Shown here piece by piece: positions 46,801-60,200 of a stretch of DNA of 64,000 bases (positions are counted from its first letter, which is position 1; every line of letters starts with the position of its first letter). Source of the DNA: Saccopteryx bilineata. Its lineage: Eukaryota; Chordata; Mammalia; Chiroptera; Emballonuridae. The translations under genes and the position numbers were made by a program. The DNA lies in assembly GCF_036850765.1 (NCBI RefSeq), contig NC_089490.1:391344558-391408557 (forward strand), written 5' to 3'. The notes under the pieces were generated by a model. It made no database searches. It had not been told where the DNA came from and was given only the letters and a program-made list of their open reading frames with translations.

Positions 46801-47599
46801 GTTATTAATGCCATTGTAGGAGGGAAAACTTACCAATGAAAGTTTAACATTGACCGATGGATACAATTTAGAGAAATTTATAAATTAATGAACATTTAAC
46901 ATTAAGAAGTGGAGTACAAATGTTTTTTAAAAAGCAGTAGAGAAAATAGGCTGTCTTTGTTAAAAAAAAAATATCTAGCTATTGCCATAGGAAAAATAAC
47001 CTTAGATGTGTTAAAGATTTAAATATCTTTCACTCTCACTATATTGGAAAAAAGTTAAATATCTGACTATAATATGTAACAGGGATATGGAAACTTAGTT
47101 CTAATATGCTGTTTTGAAGGTATAAGTATAAACATTAAATTGAGAAAATACTTTGCTATATTTTAACGTTGAACATATATATCTGTATACCAACAGTGTC
47201 ACATCTAGGGACATACCTGGACAAATACTTATACTGGTGCACTGAGTGACATGTAAAGTAACATTCATATTACCGTTGGTCATGATAGAATGTAACAGAT
47301 GATTTAATTATGACATATGAAAGAGAAAGAATACTCCAAAATTGTGTGATTAAAGAATATGGGAGTATGTATGAACATGGTAGAATGTTCAGAACATAAT
47401 ACTGAAGAAAAACACAAACTATTCAGAAGACAAACTGTATGATATTATATTCACAGAATTAAAATAGATTTTTAAAAAATATAGTTTAAGGATATGGGTG
47501 GATTTATATTTAAAAGTAAAAGCTAGGGAATAATGAAACTATAGGAGCAGTTGTCACTGTCAAGAAAGCAGGATAATGGAAGTGATCAAAAAATACTTT

Positions 47600-49440
47600 A
47601 TTTTTAAAGGTTAATAATTTTTAAATTAAAATTAGTTGCAGGTGTGTAGCAGCATTGTAGTTACATAATCAATACTTTAAAGTTGTTCCTCCTGATAATT
47701 CTAGTGCCTAACTAGCACTGTACATAGTAATTACAATATTATTGACTGTTTTCTATCCTGTACTTAACATCCCTATGGCTATTTTGTAACTACCAATTTG
47801 TACTTCTCAATCCCCTCAACCTTTTTTTACCCAGTCCTTCAGCCTCCTCCCCTAGGCAACTATCACTCTGTTCTCTGTATCTGTGAGTCTGTTTCTGTTG
47901 TTGTTCATTTATATTGTTCTTTAGACATCAAATATAAGTGGAATCATATGATATTTGTCTTTCTCTTACTGACTTATTTTACTTAGCATCATGCCTCTAG
48001 GTCCATCCATTTCATTCCTTTTTTTATATGGATGAGTTGATATTTCATCCTATATATGTAACAATTTTTTTTTATCCACACATCTGTTGATAGGCACTTG
48101 GGCTGGTTTTATAGCTTGGCTATTGTAAATAATGCTGCAATGAACATAGGAGTGCACATATTCTTTCAGATTAGTGTTTTATGTCTCTTTGGATATATTC
48201 CTAGAAGTGCAATCGCTGGATCATAAAACAATTCCATTTTTAATTTTTTGAGGAAATTGTATACTCTTTTCCATAGTAGTTGCACCAAACCCCATTCCTA
48301 CCAACAGTACACTAGTGTTCCCTTTTTTTCACATCCTCACCAACACTTGTTTGTTGATTTACTGATAGTAGCCATTCTCATAGAACTGAGTGAAGTGTTA
48401 TCTCATTATAATTTTGACTGGCATTTCTCTTATTATTAATGATGTTGAATAACTTCTCATATGTATAATATTAACCATTTGTGTCATCTTTTTATAAGTG
48501 TCTAGTTGACTCCATTGACTATTTTTTAATTGAATTTTTTTTTTGGTGTTGAGTTGTATGAGTTCTTTATAAATTTTGGATATTAACCCTTTATTAGATA
48601 AATTATTGATGAATGTTTTCTCTTCCTCAGGAGGTTGTCTTTTTATGTTGTTGATGGTTGCTTTTGCTGTGCAAAACTTTTTAGTTTGATGTAGTCCTAT
48701 TTTTTTTTATTTTTTCTTTTGTATCCCTTGCCCAAGGAAATTTATCCAAAAAATATTACTAAGAGGAATGTCTGAGATATTACTGCCTGTGTTTTCTACT
48801 ATGAGTTTTATGATTTCAAGTCTTAGAGGTAAGTCTTTAATCCATTTTGAGTTTATTCATGTATATAGAGTAAGATGGTAGTCTAGTTAAATTTTTTTGC
48901 ATGTATCTGTCTAATTTTCCCTGCGCTGTTTATTGAACAGACCATTCTTACCCCATTGTATGTTCTTGCCTTTTTTGTCAAATATTAATTGGATATATAG
49001 GCATGAGTTTACTGAACTCTTTATTCTGTTCCATTGATCTCTATGTCTGTTATAATGCCAGTAACATAGTGTTTAATTACTACATTCTTGTAGCATTGTT
49101 TGATACCAGGTTATGCTTCTCCAACTTTGTTCTTCTTTCTCAAGATTGTTGTGACTAGTCAGGCTCTTTTGTGGTTCTATTTAAATTTTTAGATTATTTG
49201 TTCTACTTCTGTGAAATGTGTCATTGGTATTTTGATAGAAACTGTATAGAGTCTATAGATTACTTTAGGTAGTATGGACATTTTAATGATGTTAATTTTA
49301 GAGAACTTTCAATTATGCCAATATTCAGTTTTTTATGTATTTTGAGAGGTGAATTTATATGTGTTCATTCACTTTGCTTCCTAATACATATATTTATATT
49401 ATATTTTTAGAATATACTGACAATTTATATTTCACACAAT
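47600..49440 (-). repeat. Old antisense L1 between OR copies 4 and 5
   Basis: Paralogue of the L1 at 16975-19130. The 3' UTR ('taattacaatattattgac', 'cccctaggcaactatcactctg') is followed by reverse ORF2 ('gcattcccaccaacagt'-type string near 48295, 'tttgctgtgcaaaactttt' near 48665). It is free of the nested younger L1 seen in the first copy. Confidence 0.85.
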
Positions 49441-49462
49441 ATAATAATAAAGAATTGAAACA

Positions 49463-49870
49463 GCCCTGGTCGCTTGGCTCAGCGGGAGAGCGTCGGCCTG
49501 GCGTGCAGAATTCTGTCCCGGGTTCTATTCCTGGCCAGGGCACACAGGAGAAGCGCCCATTTGCTTCTCCACCCTTCCCCCTCTCCTTCCTCTCTGTCTC
49601 TCTCTTCTCTTCCCGCAGCCAAGGCTCCATTGCAGCAAAGTGTTCCCCGGGCTCTGGGGATGGCTCCTTGGCCTCTGCCCCAGGCGCTAGAGTGGCTCTG
49701 GTCAGTCGCAACAGAGCAACGCCCGGGAGGGGCAGAGCATCGCTCCCCGGTGGGCAGAATGTTGCCCCTGGTGGGCGTGCCGGGTGGATCCCGGTTGGGC
49801 GCATGCAGGAGTCTATCTGACTGTCTCCCCGTTTCCAGCTTCAGAAAAATACAAAAAAAAAAAAAAAAAA
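49463..49870 (+). repeat. Ves-type SINE, sense
   Basis: Head gccctggtcgcttggctcag at the left, poly(A) at 49852-49870. The flanks aagaattgaaaca (49450-49462) and aagaattaaaaca (49871-49883) form a near-perfect target duplication. The long frames through it on both strands are SINE-derived. Confidence 0.92.
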
Positions 49871-49914
49871 AAGAATTAAAACAAACAAACAAACAAAAAA
49901 GCTTGAGAAAATGT

Positions 49915-50700
49915 TTTGGATTAAGTGCTGTGCCCGAGGTTCCCAGGCCACTGCCAGGTTCAATGATTGACCAGGTCTCATAAAACTCCGACATAAGGTT
50001 ATGGTTTATTACAGCTAAATAAATACATTAAAATGAGCAGAGAAAAAGACCTAGAGGGCAATCTCCTGGGGAAACCAGGCATGAGCTTCATGTGTTCTGT
50101 CCCAGTGGACTCACAGACAGCACTTTATGTTCCTGGCAGTATTGTCTGACCACTCAGGTGTCACCAATCAAAAATGCTTAATCAAATTTTGGTGCCCAGA
50201 GTTTTATTGAGGGTCAATAAATAGATATGAATGCTCATATAACTGTCCTAGTTACTTAGTCTTCAACTACTTCACCTTGATCAAACTAATACAGTCTAAC
50301 CTAAAGCCCAAGGTATGCAAACCAGACATTCACCATGAGTCACTTTATTAGCATAAGCTAGTGTGAGCCCCAGGGTATAAATATATTCTTATCTGGTAAG
50401 ATAATCCAAGGTTTTAGGTGTTTTCTCATAGGAACCAGTCAGTGTCCAGTCCTGAAGACCTTTGAAATATGCTGTTTGGGCAGCCCTGGCTGATTCTGTT
50501 AACCCTTTCCCGCACAGTACCAGTATGCAAATATTCAATGCAGGACTCCATTTATTAACAATATCATGCTGTTTTGGTTGTTTACTTGGAGCTATGTGAT
50601 TCTTGAATATTGATTCTTTCAGTCCTTCTATCTTGTTGGCTGACTTTTCCAATGTGTGATATTCACAGGTTTTGAAGTTAGTTTGTATTTTTGTCTAACT
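49915..50700. repeat. LTR-like block, paired with 19190-20010
   Basis: Shares 'caatgattgac', 'tatggtttattacagctaaat', 'cattcaccatgagtcac' and 'gtccagtcctgaagacc' with the first block. No retroviral coding sequence is attached to either copy. Its position between the L1 and the D block is the same in both. Confidence 0.5.
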
Positions 50701-53584
50701 GATGAAAATATTATCCAAAACAAATGTTAAAGGCATATATTTCAAATAATTTTCACTAATGTTAATAAATGCATTACTTGAAAAACTATTGAAAAAAAGC
50801 AAGACATTGATTGGTATTTGTATATTTCAGGTATGTAGTAACATTAAACATTCAAGTGAAATAATAGAGAAGAATAATTAGAAAAACAGAAAGCAAGATC
50901 AATAATATAGCAAAAAGACAAAAGATTTTACATTCTAAAGAAAGGACTTAAATATTCTTAGGATCTAAAGAAAGAAAAGCATGGTGAAATAACACCCATT
51001 ATAATAATTAGAAGTCTCAACATTTTTTACAATGTGAGTTTATCTTTTAAGTTAAAAAAACTGGAATGTTTTTTTCACATAAATACGTTAAACAATAAGC
51101 AAGAAAATATAATTTAAAAATATTTTTACAAGAAATAAATTGACTTTACATAATTAAAGAAATTAAATTTACATAAGAAGCATATATACAATGAATTAAA
51201 ATAAAATACTAACATCATTAAGTGATAATAGTTCCCAAAGTAAGAAATGTCTTTAGATTTTGTAAATGAGGTTAATTAAGACTATACTTTCAGAGGTCAT
51301 TTCTGCAGTTCATGAGTGAGATTAATTACATGTAAGAGGGCTATACAAGAGAGCAGAGAGGGGACATAGCTCAAAATATATATCTGAAAACCTAACCTAA
51401 GTCTCAAAATGACTGTATTTCATCTTCCAAACATTGTTGCTATTTCTGTTTCATTGAAAATAAAAACTATTAATTGAAAGAATATAAATCCCTGGCTGGT
51501 TGGCTCAGTAGTAGAGCATCAGCCCAGTGTGTGGATGTCCCGGGTTTGATTCCCAGTCAAGGCACATAAGAGAAGTGCCCATCTGCTTCTCCACTCCTCC
51601 CCCTCTAACTTCTCTCTCTCTTTTTCTTTACCTCCTGCAACCATGGATCGATTGGAGAGAATTGGTTCTAGGTGCTGAGGATGGCTCCATGGCCTATACC
51701 TCAGGCACTAAGAAGAGCTCAGTTGTTGAACAAAGGAGCAATGCCCCAGATGGGCAAAGCATCGCCCTCTAGTGGGCTTGCTGAGTGGATCTCAGTTGGG
51801 GTGCATGCAGGAGTCTGTCTCTCTGCCTTCTCTCCCCTCACTGAATTTAAAAAAAAAAAGAGAAAAAAAGAAGAAATGAAAGAAAGAATATAATATTAGT
51901 ATTTATCAGTGAAACATCTTGGTTCCGTATATGATTGCATTAAATGCCCAGGAAGAAAAAAGTGGAAAGAATCCAACCAGTGAGCAGCCAGCTGGTGCAG
52001 AATAAAGTAGGTGAGCTATTTAGTGAAAGAGTGAACCACCTCTGAGAACAGCCTGATCACTCTGCTTCAAGACCTCTATGGTTAGGTAACCAATGTGGAT
52101 TGAAGCATGGCCCCTGGGTGCTCAGACAACATTGATGCCTTAATGAACATTCATCTGGTCATGGTCTTTTATGCGAACCACTGATAGCATTTGGTTGTCG
52201 AGCAGAGTGACCTGTTTGTGGCAGGTCATAATGCCTGCTGTGCCACATTTCAGATGACTTGAACATTGCCTCTTCAATCAGGTGACACTTCAGAGGCAAG
52301 GGCAAAAGATGGTCATGAGAAAATTTCCTCCAGAAACTGTAAGTGTAGCTGTGTCTTTTTAGCATGCCCTGATCCCCACTAATTTACTTCAGGGTTCTAC
52401 TAAACCAACTACCTGCTAAGTTCATATCAATAATGCTAAACTTTTCAATTTTTTGTAACTGAGGTATGATTAACATTTAACATTGTATTCATTTGACTTG
52501 TAAAAGATGATTCAATAATTGTATATATTAAAAAACCATCACCAACAACCATTATACATACTTACAATATTTTTTCCTTGTGTTGAGGAGTTTTAAGATC
52601 TACTCCCTTAACAACTTTCAAATATGCAATGCAGTATTATTAGCTATAGTTATCATGCTGTACATTACATCACCATGACTTACTTATTTTATATCAGGAA
52701 GTTTGTACTTTTGCACCAGTTTAGGTTTAACATTAAATTCAGTTGATTTTATTGGCAATTGACAGGAGGTTTCTGTGAGCAGAAAAGCTATGAGGTTATA
52801 GCAGAGAATATGTGTCAGATTTCTCAGTTGCCCATTATCAACCTTCTTGGAACGATACATTGACTAAACTCTTTGCTGCAGCTGCATCTGTGTGTATGTG
52901 ATTTTGTGTGTATAGGTAGGTCCCATGAAAGAAACAAGAATAGTCAGGTTGAAATTTTAAGAAGGAAAGGCACAGAAAAGCTGTAATTAGTGCATTTTAA
53001 TTAGACAAGTTTTCTAGGTAGCACATTTTTACACAAAGCCACACTTATTTTTTAGGGAGTATATGTGTGTATCGGGATGTAGGGAAAATAAAAGGTTTAT
53101 AGTTGCAATTAAAATTACAGTACTAAAAATTTTTTAAGCATCCTACCAGGGGAATTAAATCAACATATTAAAACAAACATTTTAAATTTAAAGCATTTTG
53201 ATATATAACAATCATTATAAATCATAAATGATAAAAATAATACATAGAGAAAAGTGTATAAATAATTACAAATATTTTTATGACACATTTCATGTGATAT
53301 TATGACTTTTAGTCACTCAACACTCTATACCTTTCTTTCTCTAGAGAAGATTTTATTTGAAAGAGGTCTTATTTTGAGGATCCAATCAAGATAAAGGATG
53401 GTTAGATGAGGGTCCTAGGTCTTATATAAGTTTGGTAATTTACCTTATTCATTGGTAAATGTAAGAAAATTTACCTTATAAAGCACATATACTTCAATAA
53501 CTAGTTAAAAAATGTACTGTTGAAAAACTGTAACTTTGGACCAACCATTGAAAATTAAACAAAAATGCTGCTATGTTCAGAAAA
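50701..53584. repeat. Segmental duplication block D5 (downstream of OR copy 5)
   Basis: Homologous to D2 throughout and to the gene-proximal part of D1. It contains a private SINE at 51488, the 'gaaagaatccaacc' conserved stretch at 51955-52420 and the L1 3' UTR fragment at 52445-52730. No gene. Confidence 0.75.
51488..51881 (+). repeat. Ves-type SINE, sense, private to unit 5
   Basis: Head ccctggctggttggctcagt at the left; A/G-rich tail at the right. Perfect target duplication gaaagaatataa at 51476-51487 and 51882-51893. Unit 2 is uninterrupted at the matching place (20740-20760). Confidence 0.92.
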
Positions 53585-54541
53585 TTAACCAAACAATCCC
53601 AAAAATGATGGGCTCCTTTTCTTAGCAATTACAGTCCATAAAGCCTTCTTTACTTCCTTATTCCTGAGGCTGTAGATCAGAGGGTTCAACATGGGGATCA
53701 CCACTGTGTAGAACACAGAAGCCACTTTGTTCTGACTCAGGGAGTAGCTGGAATTAGGTCGCAGATAGGTGTAGATGGCAGTGGAATAGAACAGAATTAT
53801 CGCTGTCAGGTGAGAGGCACACGTAGAGAAAGCTTTGTGCCTCCCCTCTCCTGAATGCATACGGAAGATAGAGAAGAGAATGTAGGCATACGAGGTGAGG
53901 ATGACCAGCAGAGTACCAATCATATTTACTCCAGCAAAGGTAGAAATGATACTTTCATTCAGTTGTGTGTCAGAACATGAGAGTCTAAAAAGTGGAGGGC
54001 TGTCACAGAAGAAATGGTGGATGACATTGGAACTGCAGAACGGCAAGCTGCTAACATAACTTGTGTTCACCATGGAGTTCAACAGCCCCGCGGTGAAGGC
54101 CCCTGCTGCCATTTTTAGGCAGACTGTCCTGGACATGACCAAGGGGTAAAGCAGAGGGCTGCATATGGCCACATAGCGGTCATAGGCCATTAACCCAAAC
54201 AGAAGGCATTCAGTAGTGGCCAAGGCGATAAAGAAGTACATCTGCAGAAAGCAGCCAGCAAATGAGATGGTTTTCTTCTCTGACAATAAATCCACCAGCA
54301 TCTTGGGGGTGATGGTGGATGAATAACAAATATCCACGAAGGACAGGTTAGCCAGGAAAAAATACATGGGTGTGTGAAGTCGTGACTCAGTCCTGATTAA
54401 GAGGATCATCCCAACATTCCCCCAGAGTGTCAGAGTGTAAATCACAGAAAAGAGTAAAAAGAGGTTAATCTGTAGCTCCAGTGTGTCTGCTATTCCCAGC
54501 AGGATGAACTCTGTCACCAAGGTGTAATTTGTCCTGGTCAT
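53585..54541 (-). CDS. OR5F1: Odorant receptor OR5F1-like, copy 5
   Basis: Intact 318-codon receptor with the full class II signature (Cys97, DRY 121-123, EL2 Cys 169/179/189, [21 protein letters not shown]). Private residues include Ile17, Asn26, Glu52, Asn263, Asn271 and Lys307. Asn263 turns the EL3 motif RPSSSYS into RPNSSYS and so creates an N-glycosylation sequon absent from the other copies. It has the long D5 flank of copies 1 and 2, yet its coding sequence is close to copies 3 and 4, with about 17-18 residue differences from each. It is the right-most receptor of the window. Confidence 0.96.
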   Translation of the reverse strand: MTRTNYTLVTEFILLGIADTLELQINLFLLFSVIYTLTLWGNVGMILLIRTESRLHTPMYFFLANLSFVDICYSSTITPKMLVDLLSEKKTISFAGCFLQMYFFIALATTECLLFGLMAYDRYVAICSPLLYPLVMSRTVCLKMAAGAFTAGLLNSMVNTSYVSSLPFCSSNVIHHFFCDSPPLFRLSCSDTQLNESIISTFAGVNMIGTLLVILTSYAYILFSIFRMHSGEGRHKAFSTCASHLTAIILFYSTAIYTYLRPNSSYSLSQNKVASVFYTVVIPMLNPLIYSLRNKEVKKALWTVIAKKRSPSFLGLFG

Positions 54542-56435
54542 TTGTTACAGATATAGTTTGTTTAAATTTGTATTAGGTTAAATGTTTCCTTTTACAAATG
54601 TTGTCAAGGAAAATTAGAAATGTTAATGGAACATTCTCACAATGAAAAACAAAAACCTAGGAAAACATAGCATAGTAATAGAGTAGTAACTGAATTTAAA
54701 AGAGAACTTGTGTATAAATAGAGAAGGATTTGAGTGTAAGCTATTATCTGTATTGTACCTGGGTTGTAAGCCTCTGAAATTACTGGTGAAATCTACATAC
54801 GCCGTTTAAGTTTCTATAATTGCAACCAACATATGTTGTTCTATTTTTCTCTACTAGCTCACATCCAAAATGTAAAGAACACAAATATTCTTGCTGAAGT
54901 GTCTTCCATTTTCTAAAGAGGTATGCAGTTTTAACTCGAATACATCTTTTCTATCAATACTAGTCTGTTTATTCTTCAACTCCCAAACTCATTCATTGCC
55001 TCCTGGACATAGCTCTTTTTTACCCTAAACAGCAAAAATAATGACTGTTTCAAATAACCATTATGTTGACATCTATCATATCCTGAAGAATAATTTCGTT
55101 ATGTTTTATCAAACTATTATTTGTTATAATGTACACTATCAAAGTAATGCATTGTTGTAGCGGACACTACCTCTACACTTTGGTGATAACAGTACCAAAT
55201 CCTTACAGCATAGTCCCCAGCATCTTACCTGAGTTGTCTATTGTCTTCTTTTTATTACCTGGAGCTAAGAAGTTGTTCCTAGAATTTTTTTAAAAGAAAA
55301 TTTTCATATTTAAATGATATGAAATGCAGTGAAAGTTTGAATTACCTATTTGTAAAAATTTGAAACACCTTCTGAATAAATACATGTTGCTTCTTTTTTA
55401 TGTTTTTCTCAAAGAGAAATGGGTAACCATGGGAACTATATTAAAGTGTTTAATTGTGGAGTCAAATCTCCAGAGGCAGAAACTTTCAGTCTCAAAAGAA
55501 AAGAAAATAGTTATTTACATATATATAGAATGAAACATTGCATCATGAAGGGGTTCCCGATCTCTGTATTACCTTAATGTTATTGTCAAAATAAAAATGA
55601 ATTTAATTGCCTATTTCCTTTGGATCTCTTTTTGCTTTTTGTATTTTTAGTTTTTTTTTGAATGACCATAGCCCACTACCAAATTATTATTCTTCTTTCC
55701 AGTGTATGTGGTATGTGTGTGTGTGATCCTCCCTTTATCTGGATAACTTTACTTCTAGTCCCACTCTGTTCTGGAGTGAAATTAATAAGAAGAGAAAGCT
55801 AATATCCATTGTACAAAGTTTAAAGCATAACTATACCCTGAGAAAATATGATATGAATAAAAAACCTACTTTTTCTTTTATGATTTTAAAATTATGTTGT
55901 TATTTTGCAATTATTGTCTATGATTCTTATCCTACAAGGGGAGAAATTACAGATTTTCTAGACTTCAATTCAAAAGTAGAACAGTGAAATAAACCACAAT
56001 GAGTATCCAGATGTGTGGAGAGTCTGTTTGCGCAGAGAATTCAGAGTGCAGTTATGAAGTACTATATCACAATGGTCCATGTGAATTCATAATTAACACC
56101 AGTCTGTGAGGTTGGTATTTTTTTACATATTTTGTAAATGAGGAAAGAAATATATAAAGCTATTAAATAATTTCCAGTGAACAGACTATGAAGAAGTGGG
56201 AGAGTCAACCTGTTACAAACATATACATAAACAATGAGTATCTAGTTACTTAACTTTCTTCTCCTGTTTCATAATATTTTATCTTAGTCAGTTAGGTTAT
56301 ATACATACATACACATATGTCTATATATACTTCCCTGTGTGTGTATCCTCTTCCAAATCCAATCTTCCAAATTTCAGAGCAGCTAGAGTATCTTTCCATC
56401 CAAAGGAAATCCTGTACCATCATGTTAAATACTAT
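54542..56435. repeat. Segmental duplication block U5 (upstream of OR copy 5)
   Basis: Homologous to the first 1.9-2.2 kb of the other U blocks: leader, promoter-like element and MIR-like piece at 56085-56210. It is visibly more diverged than U2-U4 are from one another. Homology ends near 56435, exactly where units 1-4 begin their shared sense L1 3' end. Confidence 0.72.
55416..55460. promoter_or_regulatory. Candidate olfactory promoter element, unit 5
   Basis: gtaaccatgggaactata followed by gtgtttaattgtgg, about 0.9 kb upstream of copy 5. The homeodomain-type core is unchanged although flanking sequence in this unit is the most diverged. Confidence 0.3.
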
Positions 56436-57282
56436 TTAAAAATTTGATTTGTGGAGTTTCCAAATCAAGCCTTAAAAACTGATGCCAACTGACAGCTATC
56501 AAATACATATTTACCTACATAATATTTATTTACTAGTGTATAATACAATTTATATCATGGAAGTACTTAAAAATAAGTTGTAATTGAGCTACCAAAAATG
56601 CAAATTAAGAAAGACAGAAAGAGAATCAGCATCATAAATTATCGTAACAGAGGAAGGAGTGCATGTAATAAAGAAAATATTAATATTATTAAATCATTAA
56701 TAAAACAAGAACCAAAAAAAAAAGATTGAATTTACTGAGCAAGAAATTATAGCTAAAAATCTTGGAAAATAAGTTTCATTCTGGAGGAAGCAGAAAGAAT
56801 AATATATAAAAAAATATTTCAATTACAAAAATGGTTAAATAATGAGTTGGAAACAGATTTTTAGTCACATGTATTATGTCATAGGTATTTTACAGTAAAT
56901 TATCATTACTTTAGGTGTACAGTTTGGTGAGTTTTGAGAAACATCCACTGTCTTGTAACCACCACCACCAAAACAGATTATTTCACACAGTTTAACAAAA
57001 TCCATTACAGCCCTTCACAGCTCCATGCCAACCCTCATTCTCTGGCCATCACGGGAAACCATTGATGTGATTTATGTCATGCTATTTCCTTTCCAGAATG
57101 TGATCATCATGCATGGTATCATACAGTAGGTAGCCTTTTGAGTCTGGCTAGTGTTCCTCATTGTAATATTTAGAGATCCAAACATGTTACTTTTATAAGT
57201 GTTCTCCTTTCATTATTAATAGTAGTCCATTCAAAAGATGTATTACAAGTTGATGACCATTCAGTGTATTTCCAATTTAAAG
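56436..57282. repeat. Unclassified AT-rich stretch and old antisense L1 piece
   Basis: 56436-56880 shows nothing I can classify. From about 56885 the sequence is an old antisense L1 3' UTR ('ggtgtacagtttggtgag', 'tgtaaccaccaccaccaaaac'), which resumes at 60884 after a younger L1 insertion. Confidence 0.6.
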
Positions 57283-57298
57283 AAATCATGCACATACC

Positions 57299-60200
57299 TT
57301 AAGAGCTAGAAAAGACTCAAATAAACAATTTAACCCTGCATCTGAAAGAACTAGAAAAAGAACAGCAAGTAAAACAAAGAGGAAGTAGAAGGAAGGAAAT
57401 AATAAAAATCAGAGCAGAAATAAATGACATACAGGCTAAAGAAACAATACAGAGGATCAATGAAACCAAGAGCTGGTTCTTTGAGAAGGTAAACAAGATA
57501 GATGAACCTTTAACCAGACTCACCAAGAAAAAAAGAGAGAGAACTCAAATATATAAAATTAGAAATGAGAGTGGAGAAGTAACAACTGACACAACAGAAA
57601 TACAAAGGAATGTAAGAAAAATACTATGAAGAACTGTATGCCATAAAATTAGACAACCTAGGTGAAATGGACAAATTCCTTGAAACATATAATCTTTCAA
57701 AAATCAATATAGAAGAATCAGAAAACCTAAACAGACTGATTTCATCAAATGAGATTGAAACAGTTATCAAAAAACTCCCAACAAACAAAAGGCCTGGGCC
57801 AGATGGCTTCACAGGCTAATTCTACCAAATATTCAGAGAAGAACTAACTCCTGTTCTTCTCAAGCTATTTCAAAAAATTCAAGAAGAGGAAAGACTTCCA
57901 AACTCCTTTTATGAGGCAAGTATAATACTGATTCCAAAACCAGGCAAACACACTACAAAGAAAGAAAACTATAGACCAATATCCCTGATGAACTTAGATG
58001 CTAAAATTCTCAACAAAATATTAGCAAACCAGATACAGCAATACATGAAAAAAATCATACACCATGATCAGGTGAGATTTATTTTAGGGAGAGAAGGCTG
58101 GTACAATATCCTCAAATCAATCAATGTGATTCAACACATAAACAAAAGAAAGGATAAAAATCACATGATAATATCATTAGATGCAGAAAAAGTATTTGAT
58201 AAAACCCAGCACCCATTTATGATCAAAACTCTCAGCAAAGTAGGAATACAAGGGTCATACCTCAACATGATAAAGGCCATCTATGACAAACCCACAGCCA
58301 ACCTCATAATCAATGGACAAAATTTAAAAGAAATCCCCTTAAGATCAGGAACAAGGCAGGGGTGCCCCCTTTCACCACTCTTATTCAATATAGTTCTGGA
58401 AGTCCTAGCCACAGCAATCAGACAAGAGAAGGGATAAAAGGCATCCAAATTGGAAAAGAAAAAGTAAAACTATCATTATTTGTTGATGATATGATACCGT
58501 ACATAGAAAACCCTAAAGTCTCCATCAAAAAACTACTGGACCTGATAAATGAATTCAGCAAAGTTTCAGGATATAAAATCAATATTTAGAAGTTAGTGGT
58601 ATTTTATACACCAACAATGAATTGTCTGAAAGAGAAATTAAGAAAACAATCCCCTTTACTATTGCAACAAAAAAAATAAAGTACCTTGGAGTAAATTTAA
58701 CCAAGGAAGTTAAAGACTTGTACTTGGAAAATTATAAAACATTGATAAAAGAAATCAAGGAAGATACAAACAAGTGGAAGCATATACCGTGTTCATGGTT
58801 AGGAAGAATAAGCATCATTAAAATGTCTATATTACCTAGAGCAATTTATAAATTCAGTGCAATTCTTATTAAAATACCAATGACATACTTCAAATATATA
58901 AAACAAATACTTGAAAAATTTATATGGAACCAAAAAATAACACGAATAACCTCAGTAATTCTGAAAAATAATAATAAAGTAGGGGGTTTCACACTTCCTG
59001 ATATCAAGTGATACTACAAGGCCATCATACTCAAAACAGCTTGGTACTGGCAAAAGAACAGGCATACAGATCATTGGAACAAAACAGAATACCCAGAAAT
59101 AAACACCTATATGGACAATTGATACTTGACAAAGGAGGTAAGAGCATACAATGGAGTAAAGACAGTCTCTTTAATAAATGGTGTTGGGAAAATTGAACAG
59201 GTACTTGCAAAAAAATGAAACTGGATTACTAACTTACACCATTCACAAAATAAGCTCAAAATGGATAAAAGATTGATATGTAAGTCGTGAAACCAGAAGC
59301 ATCTGGAAGAAACATAGGCAGTAAGCTCTCTGACATCTCTCATAGCAATGTTTTTGCTGATTTATCTCCACGGGCAAGTGAAATAAAGGACAGGAGAGCA
59401 AATGGAACTATATAAAACTGAAAAGTTTTTGCACAGCAAAAGACACCATTAGCAAAATAAAAAGACAACCCACACAATGGGAGAATATATTTGCCAATAT
59501 GCCTGATAAGGGGTTAATCACCAAAATTTATAAAGAACTTCTAAAACTCAACACCAGGAAGACAAAGAATTCAATCAAAAAGTTGGCAAAAGAAATGAAT
59601 AGACACTTTTCCAAAGAGGACATACAGATGGCCAATGGGCATATGAAAAAATGTTCAACATCACTAATCATTAGAGAAAAGCAAATTAAAACCACAATGA
59701 GATACCTCCTCATACGTGTCAGAATGGCGCTTATTAACAAAACAACACATAATAAGTCCTGGAGATGTTGTGGAGAAAAGGGAACCCTCCTCCTATACTG
59801 TGCTGGTGGGAATGAAGACTGGTGCAGCCACTGTGGAAAACAGTAAGGAGATTCCTCAAAAAATTAAAAATGGAACTGCCCTTTGACCCAGCTATCCACT
59901 TTTTGGAATATATCTTTTTTTTTTTTTTACAGAGACAGAGAGAGAGTCAGTGTGAGGGATAGACAGGGACAGACAGACAGGAACGGAGAGATGAGAAGCA
60001 TCAATCATTAATTTTTCGTTGCACATTGCGACACCTTAGTTGTTCATTGATTGCTTTCTCATATGTGCCTTGACCGCAGTCCTTCAGCAGACCGAGTAGC
60101 TCCTTGCTCGAGCCAGCGACCTTGGATCCAAGCTGGTGAGCTTTTTGCTCAAGCCAGATGAGCCTGTGCTCAAAATGGCAACCTTGGGGTCTCGAACCTG

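Larger units (their letters stand above)
39325..47460. repeat. Segmental duplication block U4 (upstream of OR copy 4)
   Basis: Parallel to U2 and U3, but the microsatellite site carries a 2.3-kb DNA transposon and a SINE with a GA tract sits near 45270-45670. The block ends against the old antisense L1. No host gene is seen. Confidence 0.8.

Noticed and set aside
46341..46808. 155-codon plus-strand frame
   Set aside because: It is the antisense of an RTE-like LINE fragment; paralogous units have it broken at different points.
49359..49994. Overlapping 130-170-codon frames on both strands
   Set aside because: All lie in a Ves-type SINE, whose GC-rich body is often stop-free in several frames.
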